From NCBI RefSeq assembly GCF_017068395.1, contig NZ_CP070619.1:5890001-5954000 (forward strand): a stretch of DNA of 64,000 bases. The letters run 5' to 3'. Positions 1 to 11,673 of the stretch are shown here, piece by piece; the stretch's first letter is position 1, and every line of letters begins with the position of its first letter. The position numbers and the translations under genes were made by a program. The notes under the pieces are model-generated. The model saw only the letters and a list, made by a program, of their open reading frames with translations. It was not told the origin of the DNA and searched no databases. The DNA is from Rhodococcus pseudokoreensis. Lineage in GTDB: Bacteria; Actinomycetota; Actinomycetes; Mycobacteriales; Mycobacteriaceae.

Positions 1-1
1 C

Positions 2-814
2 ACCGTCGTCAGGCACGCACTGGAGGGGGGAGCCCGCGAGATCATCGTCGGTCTCGGGGGCAGCGCGTCAACCGACGGCGGTGCCGGCTTGTTGCAGGCT
101 CTCGGCGTGCGTGTTCTCGACGCCGACGGCAGGGACGTCGCACCGGGCGGGGCGGCACTGCGCCACGCCGCCCGGGTCGACCTCACCGGCCTGCACCCGG
201 CGGCGCGGGCGGCGCATTTCCGGCTCGCCTGCGACGTCGACAACCCGCTCCTCGGCCCGAGCGGCGCCACCGCCGTGTACGCGGGCCAGAAGGGCGCGGC
301 GGCCGGACAATTCGTCGTTCTCGAGGACGCGATGACCCGGTGGGCGCAGGTCGTGCGCGCCGCGACGGGCCGTGACGACACCCGGGCCGCGGGGGCGGGC
401 GCCGCGGGCGGGGCGGCGTTCGGCGCGATCTCGGTTCTGGGTGCGGACATCCGGCCCGGCATCGACACGGTCCTCGGTCTCGTCGACTTCCGCGGGCGGC
501 TCGCCGCCGCCGACCTCGTCATCACCGGCGAGGGGTCGCTGGACGCGCAGAGCCTGCACGGCAAGGCCCCGATCGGCGTCGCGACCGAGGCGCGGGCGGC
601 GGGACTTCCCGTCCTCGCCGTCTGCGGTCGAAACCAGCTCAGCGACATGCAATTACACAGCTCCGGCATCTCCGCGGCCTACGCGCTCGCGGACCTGGAA
701 CCGGACCTTCACCGATCGATCGGACATGCCGCGGAACTCCTGCGCCGGATCGGCCGCACGATCGCCGCATCGTCCGACGAACTCGCAACACTCAGCACAC
801 GAGGAGAATCATGA
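2..814 (+). CDS. glxK: glycerate kinase (5' partial)
   Basis: C-terminal 270 codons of a glycerate kinase; the start lies upstream of the window. Reading frame 2 opens with a glycine-rich GLGGSASTDGG motif typical of the GlxK/GarK fold, followed by a DVDNPLLGPSGA segment and a GEGSLDAQSLHGK segment, both strongly conserved in the family. The enzyme phosphorylates glycerate with ATP in the cytosol, the last step by which glyoxylate carboligase-derived tartronate semialdehyde enters glycolysis. The stop overlaps the allantoicase start (ATGA), so the two are translationally coupled, tying glycerate formation to ureide breakdown. Confidence 0.9.
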   Translation, partial: TVVRHALEGGAREIIVGLGGSASTDGGAGLLQALGVRVLDADGRDVAPGGAALRHAARVDLTGLHPAARAAHFRLACDVDNPLLGPSGATAVYAGQKGAAAGQFVVLEDAMTRWAQVVRAATGRDDTRAAGAGAAGGAAFGAISVLGADIRPGIDTVLGLVDFRGRLAAADLVITGEGSLDAQSLHGKAPIGVATEARAAGLPVLAVCGRNQLSDMQLHSSGISAAYALADLEPDLHRSIGHAAELLRRIGRTIAASSDELATLSTRGES

Positions 815-1866
815 CTTCCGATTTCACTGTCCTGCCCGACCTCGCCTCCCGAGCCCTCGGCGGGAGTGTCTCCGCCGCCAACGACGAACTGTTCGCCCAG
901 CGGGAGAACCTCATCAAGGCGGAGGCTCCGTTCTTCGATCCCGCGGACTTCGGGCACAAGGGCAAGGTCTACGACGGCTGGGAGACCCGTCGCCGCCGCG
1001 ACGACGGCCACGACTACGCGATCGTCCGCCTCGGTTCCGCCGGCATCATCCACGGCGTCGTCGTGGACACCGCGTACTTCAAGGGCAACTACCCGCCCTT
1101 CGTCTCCATCGAGGCGGCGTCGATCGAGGGCTACCCCTCCATCGAGGACGTCATGAAGGCCGACTGGCAGACCATCGTCGAGAAGTCCCCGGCCGAGGGA
1201 CACAAGGAGAACACGTATCCGGTCGCCGACCGGCACCGCTGGACGCACGTACGCCTCTCGATCTACCCCGACGGCGGCGTCGCGCGTCTGCGCGTACACG
1301 GTGAGGTCGTGCCCGACCCCCGGTTCCTGGACGGGACCGTGGACCTGCTGGCCGCGGAGAACGGTGGCCGCCTCGTCGGCTGCTCCGACGCGTTCTACGC
1401 CTCGCCCGCCAACATCATCCTTCCCGGCCGGGCCCGGAACATGGGGGAGGGCTGGGAGAACTCCCGGCGTCGCGGGGGCGGCAACGACTTCGCCGTGTTC
1501 TCGCTCGCCGCGGCGGGCCGTCCCCGGCACGTCGAGATCGACACCAGCTACTACGTGGGGAACGCGCCGGGCTGGGTGCGGCTGAGCACCGCCGACGCGC
1601 GCACCGCCGACATCGCGGACGAGGGCGCGTGGACCGAACTGCTGGCGCGCACCGCCGTGCAACCCGACACGCGGCACCGGTTCGTGCTGGACGCCGCCGC
1701 CGCGGCCACCCACCTGCGACTCGACGTCTACCCCGACGGTGGTCTGTCCCGGCTGCGGCTGTTCGGCGATCTCGACGAGACGGCACTGGCGGAGACGCGA
1801 CGCACCTGGTGGGACGCGCTTCCGCAGACCCATCAGGCGCTCGTCGCCGATCAGGCGCCCCGCTGA
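811..1866 (+). CDS. alc: allantoicase
   Basis: 351-residue protein made of two tandem allantoicase (jelly-roll) repeats, about residues 30-185 and 205-340. The repeats share visible landmarks: KVYDGWETRRRR with VVVDTAYFKGN in the first, and MGEGWENSRRRGG with VEIDTSYYVGN in the second. The enzyme hydrolyses allantoate to ureidoglycolate and urea in the cytosol. The ATG overlaps the glycerate kinase stop by 4 bp and sits behind GAGGAG. Malic enzyme follows after 44 bp. Length matches the bacterial family. The ureidoglycolate-cleaving enzyme expected next in the pathway is not in this window. Confidence 0.95.
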   Translation: MTSDFTVLPDLASRALGGSVSAANDELFAQRENLIKAEAPFFDPADFGHKGKVYDGWETRRRRDDGHDYAIVRLGSAGIIHGVVVDTAYFKGNYPPFVSIEAASIEGYPSIEDVMKADWQTIVEKSPAEGHKENTYPVADRHRWTHVRLSIYPDGGVARLRVHGEVVPDPRFLDGTVDLLAAENGGRLVGCSDAFYASPANIILPGRARNMGEGWENSRRRGGGNDFAVFSLAAAGRPRHVEIDTSYYVGNAPGWVRLSTADARTADIADEGAWTELLARTAVQPDTRHRFVLDAAAAATHLRLDVYPDGGLSRLRLFGDLDETALAETRRTWWDALPQTHQALVADQAPR

Positions 1867-1910
1867 CCGAGCGCACTCCCTACTCCTTCGACGAACCCGA
1901 GGAAACACCC

Positions 1911-3300
<1,390 letters not shown>

Positions 3301-3308
<8 letters not shown>

Positions 3309-4644
3309 TCCGCTCGATCTGCTGTTCCGCGCCCCGCGGGTGATCACCGCGGCGGGGGAGGTCGCGCGCAGCGTGGGCGTGCGCGACGGCAGGATCGTCG
3401 TCATCGAACCGTTCGGTGCCCAACTCGACGCCGAGGTCGTCGTCGAACTGGGCGACGACGAGGTGCTGATACCGGGTCTCGTCGATACCCACGTGCACGT
3501 CAACGAGCCGGGCCGCACCGAATGGGAGGGTTTCGCGAGCGCGACCCGAGCGGCGGCCGCAGGCGGCGTGACCACGATCGTCGACATGCCGCTCAACAGC
3601 ATCCCGCCGACCGTCGACGCCGCGGCGCTGGACGTCAAACGACGGGTCGCGTCCGATCAGGCGTACGTCGACGTCGGGTTCTGGGGTGGCGCCGTGCCGG
3701 GCAACGTCCCGGACCTGCGTGCCCTGCACGACGCGGGCGTGTTCGGGTTCAAGTGCTTCCTGCTGCACTCCGGCGTCGACGAGTTCCCGCCGTTGGATCC
3801 GGCGGAGCTCGAACTGGCGCTGAAGGAGATCGCGAGTTTCGGCGCGATGATGATCGTGCATGCGGAGGACGCACACGCGATCGACCGCGCGACGTCACCG
3901 GGCGGCGAGAACTATGCCGACTTCCTCGACTCGCGGCCGCGGGGCGCCGAGAATCTCGCCATCGCGGAGGTCATCGAGCTGGCGCGGTGGACCGGGTGCC
4001 GGGTGCACATCCTGCACCTGTCCAGCTCCGACGCGCTGCCGATGATCGCGTCGGCCCGCAAGGACGGCGTGAAACTCACGGTGGAGACGTGCCCGCACTA
4101 CCTGTCGTTCGTCTCCGAGGAAATCCCCTCGGGAGCAACGCAATTCAAATGCTGCCCACCGATCCGTGAGGCCGGGAACCGGGAACTGCTGTGGCAGGGC
4201 CTCGCCGACGGCGTGATCGACTGCGTCGTCACCGACCACTCCCCGTGCACGGTCGACCTCAAACGATTCGACATCGGCGACTTCGGTGTCGCGTGGGGCG
4301 GCATCGCCTCGCTGCAGGTGTCGCTGTCCGCGGTGTGGTCGGAGGCCAAGCGGCGGGGACACAGCCTCAACGACGTGGTCCGGTGGATGGCGGAGAACCC
4401 CGCCGAGCAGGTCGGGCTGAACACGAAAGGGCATATCGCGCTCGGGTACGCGGCGGACTTCGCGGTGTTCGCGCCGGAGGAGGCCTTCGTCGTCGACGTG
4501 GCCGCCCTGCAGCACAAGAATCCCGTCTCCGCGTACGACCGGCGTGCCCTCGCCGGCGTCGTGCGCAGTACCTGGCTGGCCGGAAAACGGATCGACCTCG
4601 ACGAGGCGCCCCGCGGACGGCTGCTCAGCCGCGGACTGGCCTGA
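3301..4644 (+). CDS. allB: allantoinase
   Basis: 447-residue amidohydrolase that opens allantoin to allantoate. Metal-binding features are visible: [11 protein letters not shown] (His64, His66), the FKCFLLHSG lysine near residue 150 that would be carboxylated, [16 protein letters not shown] and the late VVTDHSPC aspartate. This arrangement is the allantoinase/dihydropyrimidinase type, and the neighbours (allantoicase, ureide permease, racemase) settle the substrate. The ATG at 3301 overlaps the end of the malic enzyme gene by 8 bp. An upstream in-frame extension to 3100 lies wholly inside malic enzyme and was rejected. Confidence 0.95.
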
Positions 4645-4675
4645 CCCTGCCGCGACCCCGCCCGTTGCCGCACTG

Positions 4676-4689
4676 GAATCGAAATATTC
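4676..4689. promoter_or_regulatory. weak dyad GAAT-N6-ATTC before ureide permease gene
   Basis: The 150-bp gap between allB and the NCS1 transporter gene contains GAAT-cgaaat-ATTC, centred about 110 bp before the chosen start. It is the only obvious dyad in the gap and could be an operator for a ureide-responsive regulator. The arms are only 4 bp, so chance occurrence is quite possible. Confidence 0.25.
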
Positions 4690-4794
4690 AGTGCGACAGC
4701 GGGTTTGTCGTGTTCGAGGCGGTGCGCGACCAAGATATATCCTGCGGAAATCATTGACCGGCCACTGTTGCCTGGCTCACACTTGGAGGGACCA

Positions 4795-6375
4795 ATGGAA
4801 CAAGCTTTCCGTGATACGGAAGTTCGTTCGCCGCCACGCAAGGACAGGCACATGCTCATAGACGACACAGTCTCGCGGCACACCACCACCGTCGACCACA
4901 CTGCCGCCGCCGGCCGTCACACGACGACGAGTCCGAAGCTCTACAACGCGGACCTGGCACCGACGAAGGCCGCAGGCCGTCGCTGGGGTTCCTACAGCAT
5001 CTTCACGCTGTGGACCAACGACGTACACAACATCGCCAACTACTCGTTCGCCATCGGCCTGTTCGCACTCGGGCTCGGCGGCGGCCACATGATCCTGTCG
5101 CTCATGATCGGCGCGGTCATCGTCTGCGTCGCCATGACCTACGCCGGATTCATGGGGCAGAAGACGGGCGTGCCCTTTCCCGTGATGAGCCGGATCAGCT
5201 TCGGCATCCGCGGCGCCCAGATACCGGCGGTCGTCCGCGCGATCATCGCGATCGTCTGGTTCGGAATCCAGACCTACCTCGCGTCGATCGTCTTCCGGAT
5301 CTTCCTCGTCGCGGTGGCCCCGTCCCTCGGCCGCTTCGACCAGAACTCGATCCTCGGACTGTCCAGCCTCGGATGGATCTGCTTCATCGGGATCTGGGCC
5401 ATTCAGATCGTCGTCCTCGTCTACGGGATGGAGGCCGTCCGCAAGTTCGAGAGCCTGGCGGGCCCGCTGATCCTGGTCACCGTCGGCTCCCTGGCACTGT
5501 GGATGCTGTTCCGCACCGACTTCTCCGTCGCCTGGGCATCCGACAAGCCCGCCTCGGGTGGGGAGATGTGGCGGCAGGTCTTCGCGGGCGCGGCCCTGTG
5601 GATGTCGATCTACGGCACCCTGATCCTCAACTTCTGCGACTTCTCGCGACGCTCCCCGTCCAAGACCGCCGTCGTGCGCGGCAACTTCTGGGGCCTGTTC
5701 GTCAACGTTCTCGCGTTCGCCGTCATCGCGTTCATCCTGTGCGGCGCCCAGTTCCAGATCGACGGGACGATCATCGACAGCCCCACCGACATCGTCGCGG
5801 CGATCCCGAACACCCTGTTCCTGTCGCTGGCCTGCCTCTCCCTCGTCATCGTCACGATGGCCGTCAACGTCATGGCGAACTTCGTCGCACCGTCGTACGT
5901 CCTGTCGAACCTCGCCCCCGAGAAGATCAGCTTCCGCAAGGCCGGCATCATCAGCGCCTGCATCGGCGTTGTCCTGCTGCCCTGGAACCTCTACGACAGC
6001 CCGGTGGTGATCAACTACTTTCTCGGTGGCCTCGGCGCCGTCCTCGGACCGCTGTTCGGCATCATCTTCGTCGACTACTGGTTCATCCGCCGCACGAAGG
6101 TCGACGTGCCCGCCCTCTACTCGGACAGCCCGACCGGAACCTACTACTACCGCAAGGGATTCAACCTGCGAGCGGTGTACGCCCTCGTACCCGCCGCCAC
6201 CGTCAGCACCCTGTTCGCGATCGTCCCCGCCTTCCATCTTTTCGCCCCCTTCTCGTGGTTCATCGGAGCGGGCCTGGCGGCAGCCATCTACGCCGTCGTC
6301 GGCGACCGCACCCGGCAGTACGTGGACGTCTCCGGCGAGTCGATCGCCGTGGACAGCGGCCACGGCGACCACTGA
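4795..6375 (+). CDS. NCS1-family allantoin/hydantoin permease
   Basis: 526-residue membrane transporter of the nucleobase:cation symporter-1 family, with about 12 hydrophobic segments. Family landmarks are visible: WTNDVHNIANYSFAIGLFALGLGG near TM1, the MTYAGFMGQKTGVPFPVMSRISFGIRG stretch around TM3 (shown in parts here: GVPFPVMSRISFG), and NFVAPSYVLSNLAP. Context (allB, alc, racemase) argues for allantoin as the imported substrate, with other ureides or hydantoins possible. The ATG at 4795 follows TTGGAGGGACCA; a second ATG at 4852 also has AAGGACAGG upstream and would remove a 19-residue polar N-terminus. Thirteen bases separate it from the racemase gene. Confidence 0.85.
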   Translation: MEQAFRDTEVRSPPRKDRHMLIDDTVSRHTTTVDHTAAAGRHTTTSPKLYNADLAPTKAAGRRWGSYSIFTLWTNDVHNIANYSFAIGLFALGLGGGHMILSLMIGAVIVCVAMTYAGFMGQKTGVPFPVMSRISFGIRGAQIPAVVRAIIAIVWFGIQTYLASIVFRIFLVAVAPSLGRFDQNSILGLSSLGWICFIGIWAIQIVVLVYGMEAVRKFESLAGPLILVTVGSLALWMLFRTDFSVAWASDKPASGGEMWRQVFAGAALWMSIYGTLILNFCDFSRRSPSKTAVVRGNFWGLFVNVLAFAVIAFILCGAQFQIDGTIIDSPTDIVAAIPNTLFLSLACLSLVIVTMAVNVMANFVAPSYVLSNLAPEKISFRKAGIISACIGVVLLPWNLYDSPVVINYFLGGLGAVLGPLFGIIFVDYWFIRRTKVDVPALYSDSPTGTYYYRKGFNLRAVYALVPAATVSTLFAIVPAFHLFAPFSWFIGAGLAAAIYAVVGDRTRQYVDVSGESIAVDSGHGDH

Positions 6376-6387
6376 CAGGAGATTTCG

Positions 6388-7113
6388 ATGCGCATTCTCG
6401 TCGTCAACGTCAACACCACCACGTCCATCACGGACGCCATCGCCAAGCAGGCCGAGGCCGCGGCAGCACCCGGAACCGAGATCGTCGGGCTCACACCGGA
6501 GATCGGTGCCGAATCCGTCGAAGGGAACTTCGAGAGCTATCTCGCCGCGATCGCGGTGATGGACCGGGTGCGGTCGTACCCCGAACCCTACGACGCGGTG
6601 ATCCAGGCCGGATACGGCGAACACGGCCGGGAGGGTCTGCAGGAACTGCTCGACGTACCCGTCGTCGACATCACCGAGGCCTCCGCGAGCATCGCGATGA
6701 TGCTGGGGCACAAGTACTCCGTGGTCACCACCCTCGACCGCACCGTCCCGCTCATCGAAGACCGGCTCCGCCTCGCCGGCCTCGACACCAAGTGCGCGAG
6801 CGTGCGTGCCAGCGGTCTGCCCGTCCTCGCACTGGAAACCGACCCCGAACGCACGATCGAGGCGATCGTCGACGAGGCCGAAGCGGCCGTGCGCGAAGAC
6901 AAGGCCGAGGTGATCTGCCTCGGCTGCGGCGGCATGGCCGGACTCGACGACCGAATCCGCGAACGCACCGGCGTGCCGGTGGTCGACGGAGTCAGTGCCG
7001 CTGTGAAATTGGCGGAATCTCTTGTAGGGTTGGGACTCTCGACCTCGAAGGTGCGCACGTACGCGCCCCCGCGCCCCAAGCGGATCACGGGATGGCCGCT
7101 CGCGAAGCCCTAA
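6388..7113 (+). CDS. Asp/Glu-hydantoin racemase family protein, likely allantoin racemase
   Basis: 241 residues. The N-terminus ILVVNVNTTTSITDAI and the C-terminal LGCGGMAGL place it in the hydantoin/allantoin racemase family, which interconverts the two enantiomers so that stereospecific allantoinase can use all substrate. The motif around the second catalytic cysteine (CLGCGGM) is present. At the position of the usual first cysteine (ACFGDPG in hydantoin racemases) this protein has AGYGEHG, so that Cys is missing. It follows the permease by 13 bp with AGGAGATTTCG as ribosome binding site. Function is inferred mainly from context. Confidence 0.75.
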   Translation: MRILVVNVNTTTSITDAIAKQAEAAAAPGTEIVGLTPEIGAESVEGNFESYLAAIAVMDRVRSYPEPYDAVIQAGYGEHGREGLQELLDVPVVDITEASASIAMMLGHKYSVVTTLDRTVPLIEDRLRLAGLDTKCASVRASGLPVLALETDPERTIEAIVDEAEAAVREDKAEVICLGCGGMAGLDDRIRERTGVPVVDGVSAAVKLAESLVGLGLSTSKVRTYAPPRPKRITGWPLAKP

Positions 7114-7173
7114 TCATGCACACCGCCCTCACCCCGGGCAGACACCCAGGCGCCCGACCCCGCGCCCGCAACG

Positions 7174-10047
7174 ATGGAGTATCCCTTGCTCGAACAGTCC
7201 AGCACGTCCGCCGACCGCCCCCGCGCGGGCTCCCGCGTCATCCGTGAGGGTGTTGCGTCGTATCTGCCGGATATCGATCCGGATGAGACCACGGAGTGGT
7301 TGGAATCGTTCGATGGTTTGTTGGACCGGTCCGGTCCGACTCGTGCCCGGTATCTGATGTTGCGGATGCTCGAGCGGGCCGGGGAGAAGCACGTCGCGCT
7401 GCCGGCGTTGACGTCGACCGATTATGTGAACACCATCCCGACGGAGAACGAGCCGTGGTTCCCCGGTGATGAGGAGGTCGAGCGCCGGTACCGGGCGTTC
7501 ATCCGGTGGAACGCGGCGGTGATGGTGACCCGCGCGCAGCGCCCCGGGGTCGGTGTCGGTGGCCACATCTCGACGTACGCGTCGTCGGCGGCCCTGTACG
7601 AGGTGGGGTTCAACCACTTCTTCCGCGGCAAGGACCACCCCGGTGGCGGCGATCAGATCTTCATCCAGGGCCACGCCTCCCCCGGCATCTACGCCCGCGC
7701 CTTCCTGGAGGGGCGGATCCCGGCGGAGCGGATGGACGGGTTCCGGCAGGAACACTCGCACGCCGACCAGGGCGGCGGGCTGCCGTCGTACCCGCACCCC
7801 CGCCTGCTCCCGGATTTCTGGGAGTTCCCGACCGTGTCGATGGGGTTGGGCCCGATGAACGCGATCTACCAGGCCCGGTTCAACCACTACCTGCACGACC
7901 GTGGCATCAAGGACACCGCCGACCAGCACGTGTGGGCGTTTTTGGGTGACGGCGAGATGGACGAACCCGAATCCCGCGGTCTCGCACATGTGGCGGCCAC
8001 CGAAGGCCTCGACAATTTGACGTTCGTGGTGAACTGCAACCTGCAGCGCCTCGACGGCCCGGTCCGCGGCAACGGCAAGATCATCCAGGAGTTGGAGTCG
8101 TTCTTCCGCGGCGCCGGCTGGAACGTGATCAAGGTGGTCTGGGGCCGCGAGTGGGACGCCCTGCTGCACGCGGACCGCGACGGTGCCCTGGTGAACCTGA
8201 TGAACGTCACCCCGGACGGGGACTACCAGACGTACAAGGCCAACGACGGCGGGTACGTGCGGGAGCACTTCTTCGGGAGGGACCCGCGGACCAAGGAACT
8301 GGTGGCGAACCTGTCCGATCAGGACATCTGGAACCTCAAACGCGGCGGCCACGACTACCGCAAGATCTACGCCGCCTACGCGGCGGCGATGGCGCACAAG
8401 GGTCAGCCGACGGTGATCCTGGCGCACACCATCAAGGGCTACACCCTGGGCAAGCACTTCGAGGGCCGCAACGCCACCCACCAGATGAAGAAGCTGACCC
8501 TCGACGATCTGAAGAATTTCCGGGATTTGCAGCGGATCCCGATCTCCGACGCCGAGTTGGAGAAGGACCCGAAGATGCCGCCGTACTACCACCCCGGCCC
8601 CGACGCCCCGGAGATCCAGTACATGCTGGACCGCCGCAAAGCCTTGGGTGGGTTCCTACCTGAGCGGCGGACCTCGCCGGCGCCGTTGCCGCAGCCGGCG
8701 GACTCCACCTACGACGTGGTCCGGAAGGGTTCCGGCAAGCAGCAGGTCGCGACCACCATGGCGTTGGTGCGGATCATGAAGGAGCTGCTGCGGGACAAGG
8801 AGATCGGGAAGCGGATCGTGCCGATCATCCCGGACGAGGCCCGCACCTTCGGGATGGACTCCTGGTTCCCCTCGCTCAAGATCTACAACCGCAACGGGCA
8901 GCTGTACACCGCGGTGGATGCGGAGCTGATGCTGGCGTACAAGGAGTCCGAGATCGGGCAGATCCTGCACGAGGGCATCAACGAGGCCGGCTCGACGGCC
9001 TCGTTCACCGCGGTCGGTACCTCCTACGCCACCCACGGTGAGCCGATGATCCCGCTGTACATCTTCTACTCGATGTTCGGGTTCCAGCGCACCGGCGACG
9101 GCCTGTGGGCGGCCGCGGATCAGATGGCCCGCGGCTTCGTGCTCGGTGCCACCGCCGGCCGCACCACCCTCACCGGCGAAGGGTTGCAGCACGCCGACGG
9201 GCACTCGCTGCTGCTGGCCTCGACCAACCCCGCCGCGGTGGCCTACGATCCGGCGTTCTCCTACGAGATCGCGCACATCGTCAAGGACGGACTGCGCCGC
9301 ATGTACGGCGGCACCGAGGGTGTGGACGGGTTCGGTGGTGAGGACATCTTCTACTACATCACCCTCTACAACGAGCCCTACTCCCAGCCCGCCGAACCGG
9401 AGAACCTGAACGTCGAGGGCCTCCTCAAGGGCATGTACCTGTTCAAGAAGTCCGCGGCATCGGGCAGCTCCGCCCCATTGAACGGGCACTCCGCAGGCTC
9501 CGCGCAGTCCAACGGGCATTCCGCAGGCTCCACGCCCAGGGCCCAGATCCTGGTCTCCGGTGTCACCATGCCCGAGGGTCTGCGGGCGCAGGAACTGCTC
9601 GCCGACGAGTGGGGTGTGGCCGCCGACGTGTGGTCGGTCACCTCCTGGGGTGAACTGCGCCGCGAGGGCATCGAACGCGAACAGCAGGCGCTGCGGGATC
9701 CGGGCACCGACGCCCCGCTGCCGTATGTCACCCAGGCGCTGTCGGATGCGGCCGGCCCGTTCGTGGCGGCGTCGGACTGGATGCGCGCCGTCGCCGACCA
9801 GATCCGCCAGTGGGTGCCCGGGTCGTACACCACCCTCGGCACCGACGGGTTCGGGTTCTCCGACACCCGCCCCGCCGCCCGCCGGTACTTCAACGTCGAC
9901 GCCGAATCCATCGTCGTCGCCGTCCTGTCCGCCCTCGCCGGCGAAGGCACCCTCGACCGCTCCAAGGCCGTCGAAGCCGCCACGAAGTACCGCATCGACG
10001 ACGTCCGCGCCGCCGCCGTCTCCTACGCCGACACCGGCAGCGCCTAG
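7174..10047 (+). CDS. aceE: pyruvate dehydrogenase E1 component, homodimeric type
   Basis: 957 residues, slightly longer than the roughly 910-930 usual for actinobacterial AceE. It converts pyruvate with ThDP to an acetyl group for the lipoyl domain of E2. The ThDP region [14 protein letters not shown] is near residues 250-263, and [22 protein letters not shown] and [20 protein letters not shown] are characteristic. Extra length comes partly from a low-complexity linker around residues 765-790 containing a duplicated NGHSAGS unit. The ATG at 7174 has no clear Shine-Dalgarno sequence; a TTG at 7186 is an alternative. Its place between ureide genes and pyruvate kinase/malate synthase is unusual for aceE and suggests a pathway-dedicated copy. 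Confidence 0.93.
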   Translation: MEYPLLEQSSTSADRPRAGSRVIREGVASYLPDIDPDETTEWLESFDGLLDRSGPTRARYLMLRMLERAGEKHVALPALTSTDYVNTIPTENEPWFPGDEEVERRYRAFIRWNAAVMVTRAQRPGVGVGGHISTYASSAALYEVGFNHFFRGKDHPGGGDQIFIQGHASPGIYARAFLEGRIPAERMDGFRQEHSHADQGGGLPSYPHPRLLPDFWEFPTVSMGLGPMNAIYQARFNHYLHDRGIKDTADQHVWAFLGDGEMDEPESRGLAHVAATEGLDNLTFVVNCNLQRLDGPVRGNGKIIQELESFFRGAGWNVIKVVWGREWDALLHADRDGALVNLMNVTPDGDYQTYKANDGGYVREHFFGRDPRTKELVANLSDQDIWNLKRGGHDYRKIYAAYAAAMAHKGQPTVILAHTIKGYTLGKHFEGRNATHQMKKLTLDDLKNFRDLQRIPISDAELEKDPKMPPYYHPGPDAPEIQYMLDRRKALGGFLPERRTSPAPLPQPADSTYDVVRKGSGKQQVATTMALVRIMKELLRDKEIGKRIVPIIPDEARTFGMDSWFPSLKIYNRNGQLYTAVDAELMLAYKESEIGQILHEGINEAGSTASFTAVGTSYATHGEPMIPLYIFYSMFGFQRTGDGLWAAADQMARGFVLGATAGRTTLTGEGLQHADGHSLLLASTNPAAVAYDPAFSYEIAHIVKDGLRRMYGGTEGVDGFGGEDIFYYITLYNEPYSQPAEPENLNVEGLLKGMYLFKKSAASGSSAPLNGHSAGSAQSNGHSAGSTPRAQILVSGVTMPEGLRAQELLADEWGVAADVWSVTSWGELRREGIEREQQALRDPGTDAPLPYVTQALSDAAGPFVAASDWMRAVADQIRQWVPGSYTTLGTDGFGFSDTRPAARRYFNVDAESIVVAVLSALAGEGTLDRSKAVEAATKYRIDDVRAAAVSYADTGSA
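9481..9540 (+). repeat. 30-bp tandem repeat inside aceE
   Basis: Two adjacent 30-bp units, 9481-9510 and 9511-9540, encode [10 protein letters not shown] and [10 protein letters not shown]. The first 19 bases differ at one position only. The unit adds a flexible Ser/Gly/Asn linker in the C-terminal part of the E1 protein without breaking the frame. Confidence 0.85.
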
Positions 10048-10065
10048 AACGGAATCGAAAATCCT

Positions 10066-11538
10066 ATGACAGCAACAGTTTCCGAAGATATCCTGGTGGT
10101 CGGCCGGCAGGGCACTGCGTCGGCCCGGCGCGCGAAGATCGTCTGCACCCTCGGGCCCGCGACGGCCACCGGCGATCGCATCCGCGAACTCGTCGACTGT
10201 GGAATGGACATCGCCCGGCTCAACTTCAGCCACGGCGACCATACCGATCACGAAGCGAACTACCACCGGGTGCGCGACGCATCCGGTTGCACCGGCCGGG
10301 CGGTGGGCATCCTCGCCGACCTCCAGGGGCCCAAGATCAGGTTGGGGCGCTTCGCGGAAGGCCGCACCGTCTGGGCCGACGGCGACGTCGTGCGGATCAC
10401 CGTCGACGAATGCGAGGGCACTCACGACCGCGTGTCGACCACCTACAAGCAGTTGGCCGAGGACGCCAGGCCGGGCGACCGGTTGCTCGTCGACGACGGC
10501 AAGATCGGACTGATAGTCACCGGCGTCGACGGCAACGACGTGGTGTGCCGGGTCACCGAGGGCGGTCCGGTCAGCAACAACAAGGGGGTGTCGCTGCCGG
10601 GGATGGACGTGTCCGTTCCGGCCCTGTCGGACAAGGACATCGCCGACCTCGAGTTCGCACTGCGTCTCGGTGTCGACCTCATCGCCCTGTCGTTCGTGCG
10701 GTCGGCGGCCGACATCGAACTCGTCCATGCCGTGATGGACCGGGTCGGCCGCAGGGTCCCCGTGATCGCGAAACTCGAGAAACCGGAGGCCATCGACAAC
10801 CTCGACGCGATCGTGCTCGCATTCGATGCGGTGATGGTCGCCCGCGGCGACCTGGGCGTCGAACTGCCCCTCGAACAGGTGCCGCTCGCGCAGAAGCGAG
10901 CCATCCAGGTCGCCCGCGAGAACGCGAAACCCGTGATCGTCGCGACGCAGATGCTGGAATCGATGATCGAGAATTCGCGGCCGACCCGCGCCGAGGCGTC
11001 CGACGTGGCCAATGCCGTTCTCGACGGTGCCGACGCAGTGATGCTGTCGGGCGAAACTTCCGTCGGCAAGCATGTGATGGAGACGGTCCGCACCATGGGC
11101 CGCATCATCAGCGCGGTGGAGGAGAAGTCCACGCACGTTCCGCCGCTGGGGCACGTGCCGCGCACGAAGGGCGGGGTCCTGTCCTACGCGGCCCGCGACA
11201 TCGGGGAACGATTGGGCGCCGCGGCCCTCGTCGCGTTCACCCAGTCGGGCGACACGGTGCGCCGGATGGCGCGCCTGCACACACCGTTGCCGTTGCTGGC
11301 GTTCACCCCGCTCCCGGAAGTGCGTGCTCAACTCGCGCTGACGTGGGGGACCGAGACGTTCCTCGTCGACCCCGTCGCATCGACCGACGAGATGATCCAC
11401 CAGGTCGACCACGCGCTCCTCGGCCTGGGCCGGTACCAGCGGGGCGATCTGGTCGTCATCGTCGCGGGATCGCCGCCGGGCACCATCGGCTCGACCAACC
11501 TGATCCACGTCCACCGAATCGGCGAGGAAGACCACTGA
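10066..11538 (+). CDS. pyk: pyruvate kinase
   Basis: 490 residues, the usual length. It transfers phosphate from phosphoenolpyruvate to ADP. Visible signatures: RRAKIVCTLGPAT at the N-terminus, DIARLNFSHG, ADLQGPKIRLG, the active-site segment VIAKLEKPEAIDNLD, MVARGDLGVELP and KPVIVATQMLESMIENSRPTRAE, with the regulatory C-domain beginning near residue 350. It starts 18 bp after aceE. With glycerate kinase at the other end of the cluster, it closes the lower-glycolytic route from glycerate to pyruvate. Whether it is the only pyruvate kinase of the cell cannot be seen here. Confidence 0.95.
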   Translation: MTATVSEDILVVGRQGTASARRAKIVCTLGPATATGDRIRELVDCGMDIARLNFSHGDHTDHEANYHRVRDASGCTGRAVGILADLQGPKIRLGRFAEGRTVWADGDVVRITVDECEGTHDRVSTTYKQLAEDARPGDRLLVDDGKIGLIVTGVDGNDVVCRVTEGGPVSNNKGVSLPGMDVSVPALSDKDIADLEFALRLGVDLIALSFVRSAADIELVHAVMDRVGRRVPVIAKLEKPEAIDNLDAIVLAFDAVMVARGDLGVELPLEQVPLAQKRAIQVARENAKPVIVATQMLESMIENSRPTRAEASDVANAVLDGADAVMLSGETSVGKHVMETVRTMGRIISAVEEKSTHVPPLGHVPRTKGGVLSYAARDIGERLGAAALVAFTQSGDTVRRMARLHTPLPLLAFTPLPEVRAQLALTWGTETFLVDPVASTDEMIHQVDHALLGLGRYQRGDLVVIVAGSPPGTIGSTNLIHVHRIGEEDH

Positions 11539-11613
11539 ACGGATGTGAAGTTGTAACCGTACGGCCGTCCGCTATTGACAGAACTCGATGGACACGGTTT
11601 TCTCTATGTCAAG

Positions 11614-11635
11614 ATACGAAACTGTGTTTTCGCAT
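11614..11635. promoter_or_regulatory. dyad ATnCGAAA-N6-TTTCGnAT upstream of glcB
   Basis: The gap between pyk and glcB contains a good inverted repeat: ATACGAAA, six bases, TTTCGCAT. It lies 38 bp before the malate synthase start codon, a position suited to an operator. The cognate regulator is not identifiable from the window. Separate regulation of glcB from the upstream genes is plausible. Confidence 0.4.
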
Positions 11636-11673
11636 CGTGGAAGTTTTGCCAAGTGCGGAAGGTGAGTCATTTC

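Noticed and set aside
1629..1910. N-terminal extension of malic enzyme into the allantoicase gene
   Set aside because: Overlaps 238 bp of a certain gene in another frame, and a good ribosome site precedes the ATG at 1911.
4777..6711. 644-codon minus-strand frame over the permease and racemase genes
   Set aside because: Asp/Arg/His-rich shadow opposite a clear membrane protein.
9481..9540. Direct repeats in aceE as the start of a CRISPR-like array
   Set aside because: Only two adjacent units with no spacers, in frame within a coding gene.
8656..11535. Very long minus-strand reading frame across aceE and pyk
   Set aside because: Antisense shadow caused by high-GC codon bias; composition is Arg/Gly/Val/Asp-rich with no recognisable domain, and aceE and pyk on the plus strand are unambiguous.
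11641..11653. AAGTTTTGCCAAG upstream of glcB as a RamB-like site
   Set aside because: Only loosely similar to the corynebacterial motif as I recall it, and no ramB gene is in view; the CGAAA-N6-TTTCG dyad nearby is a better operator candidate.
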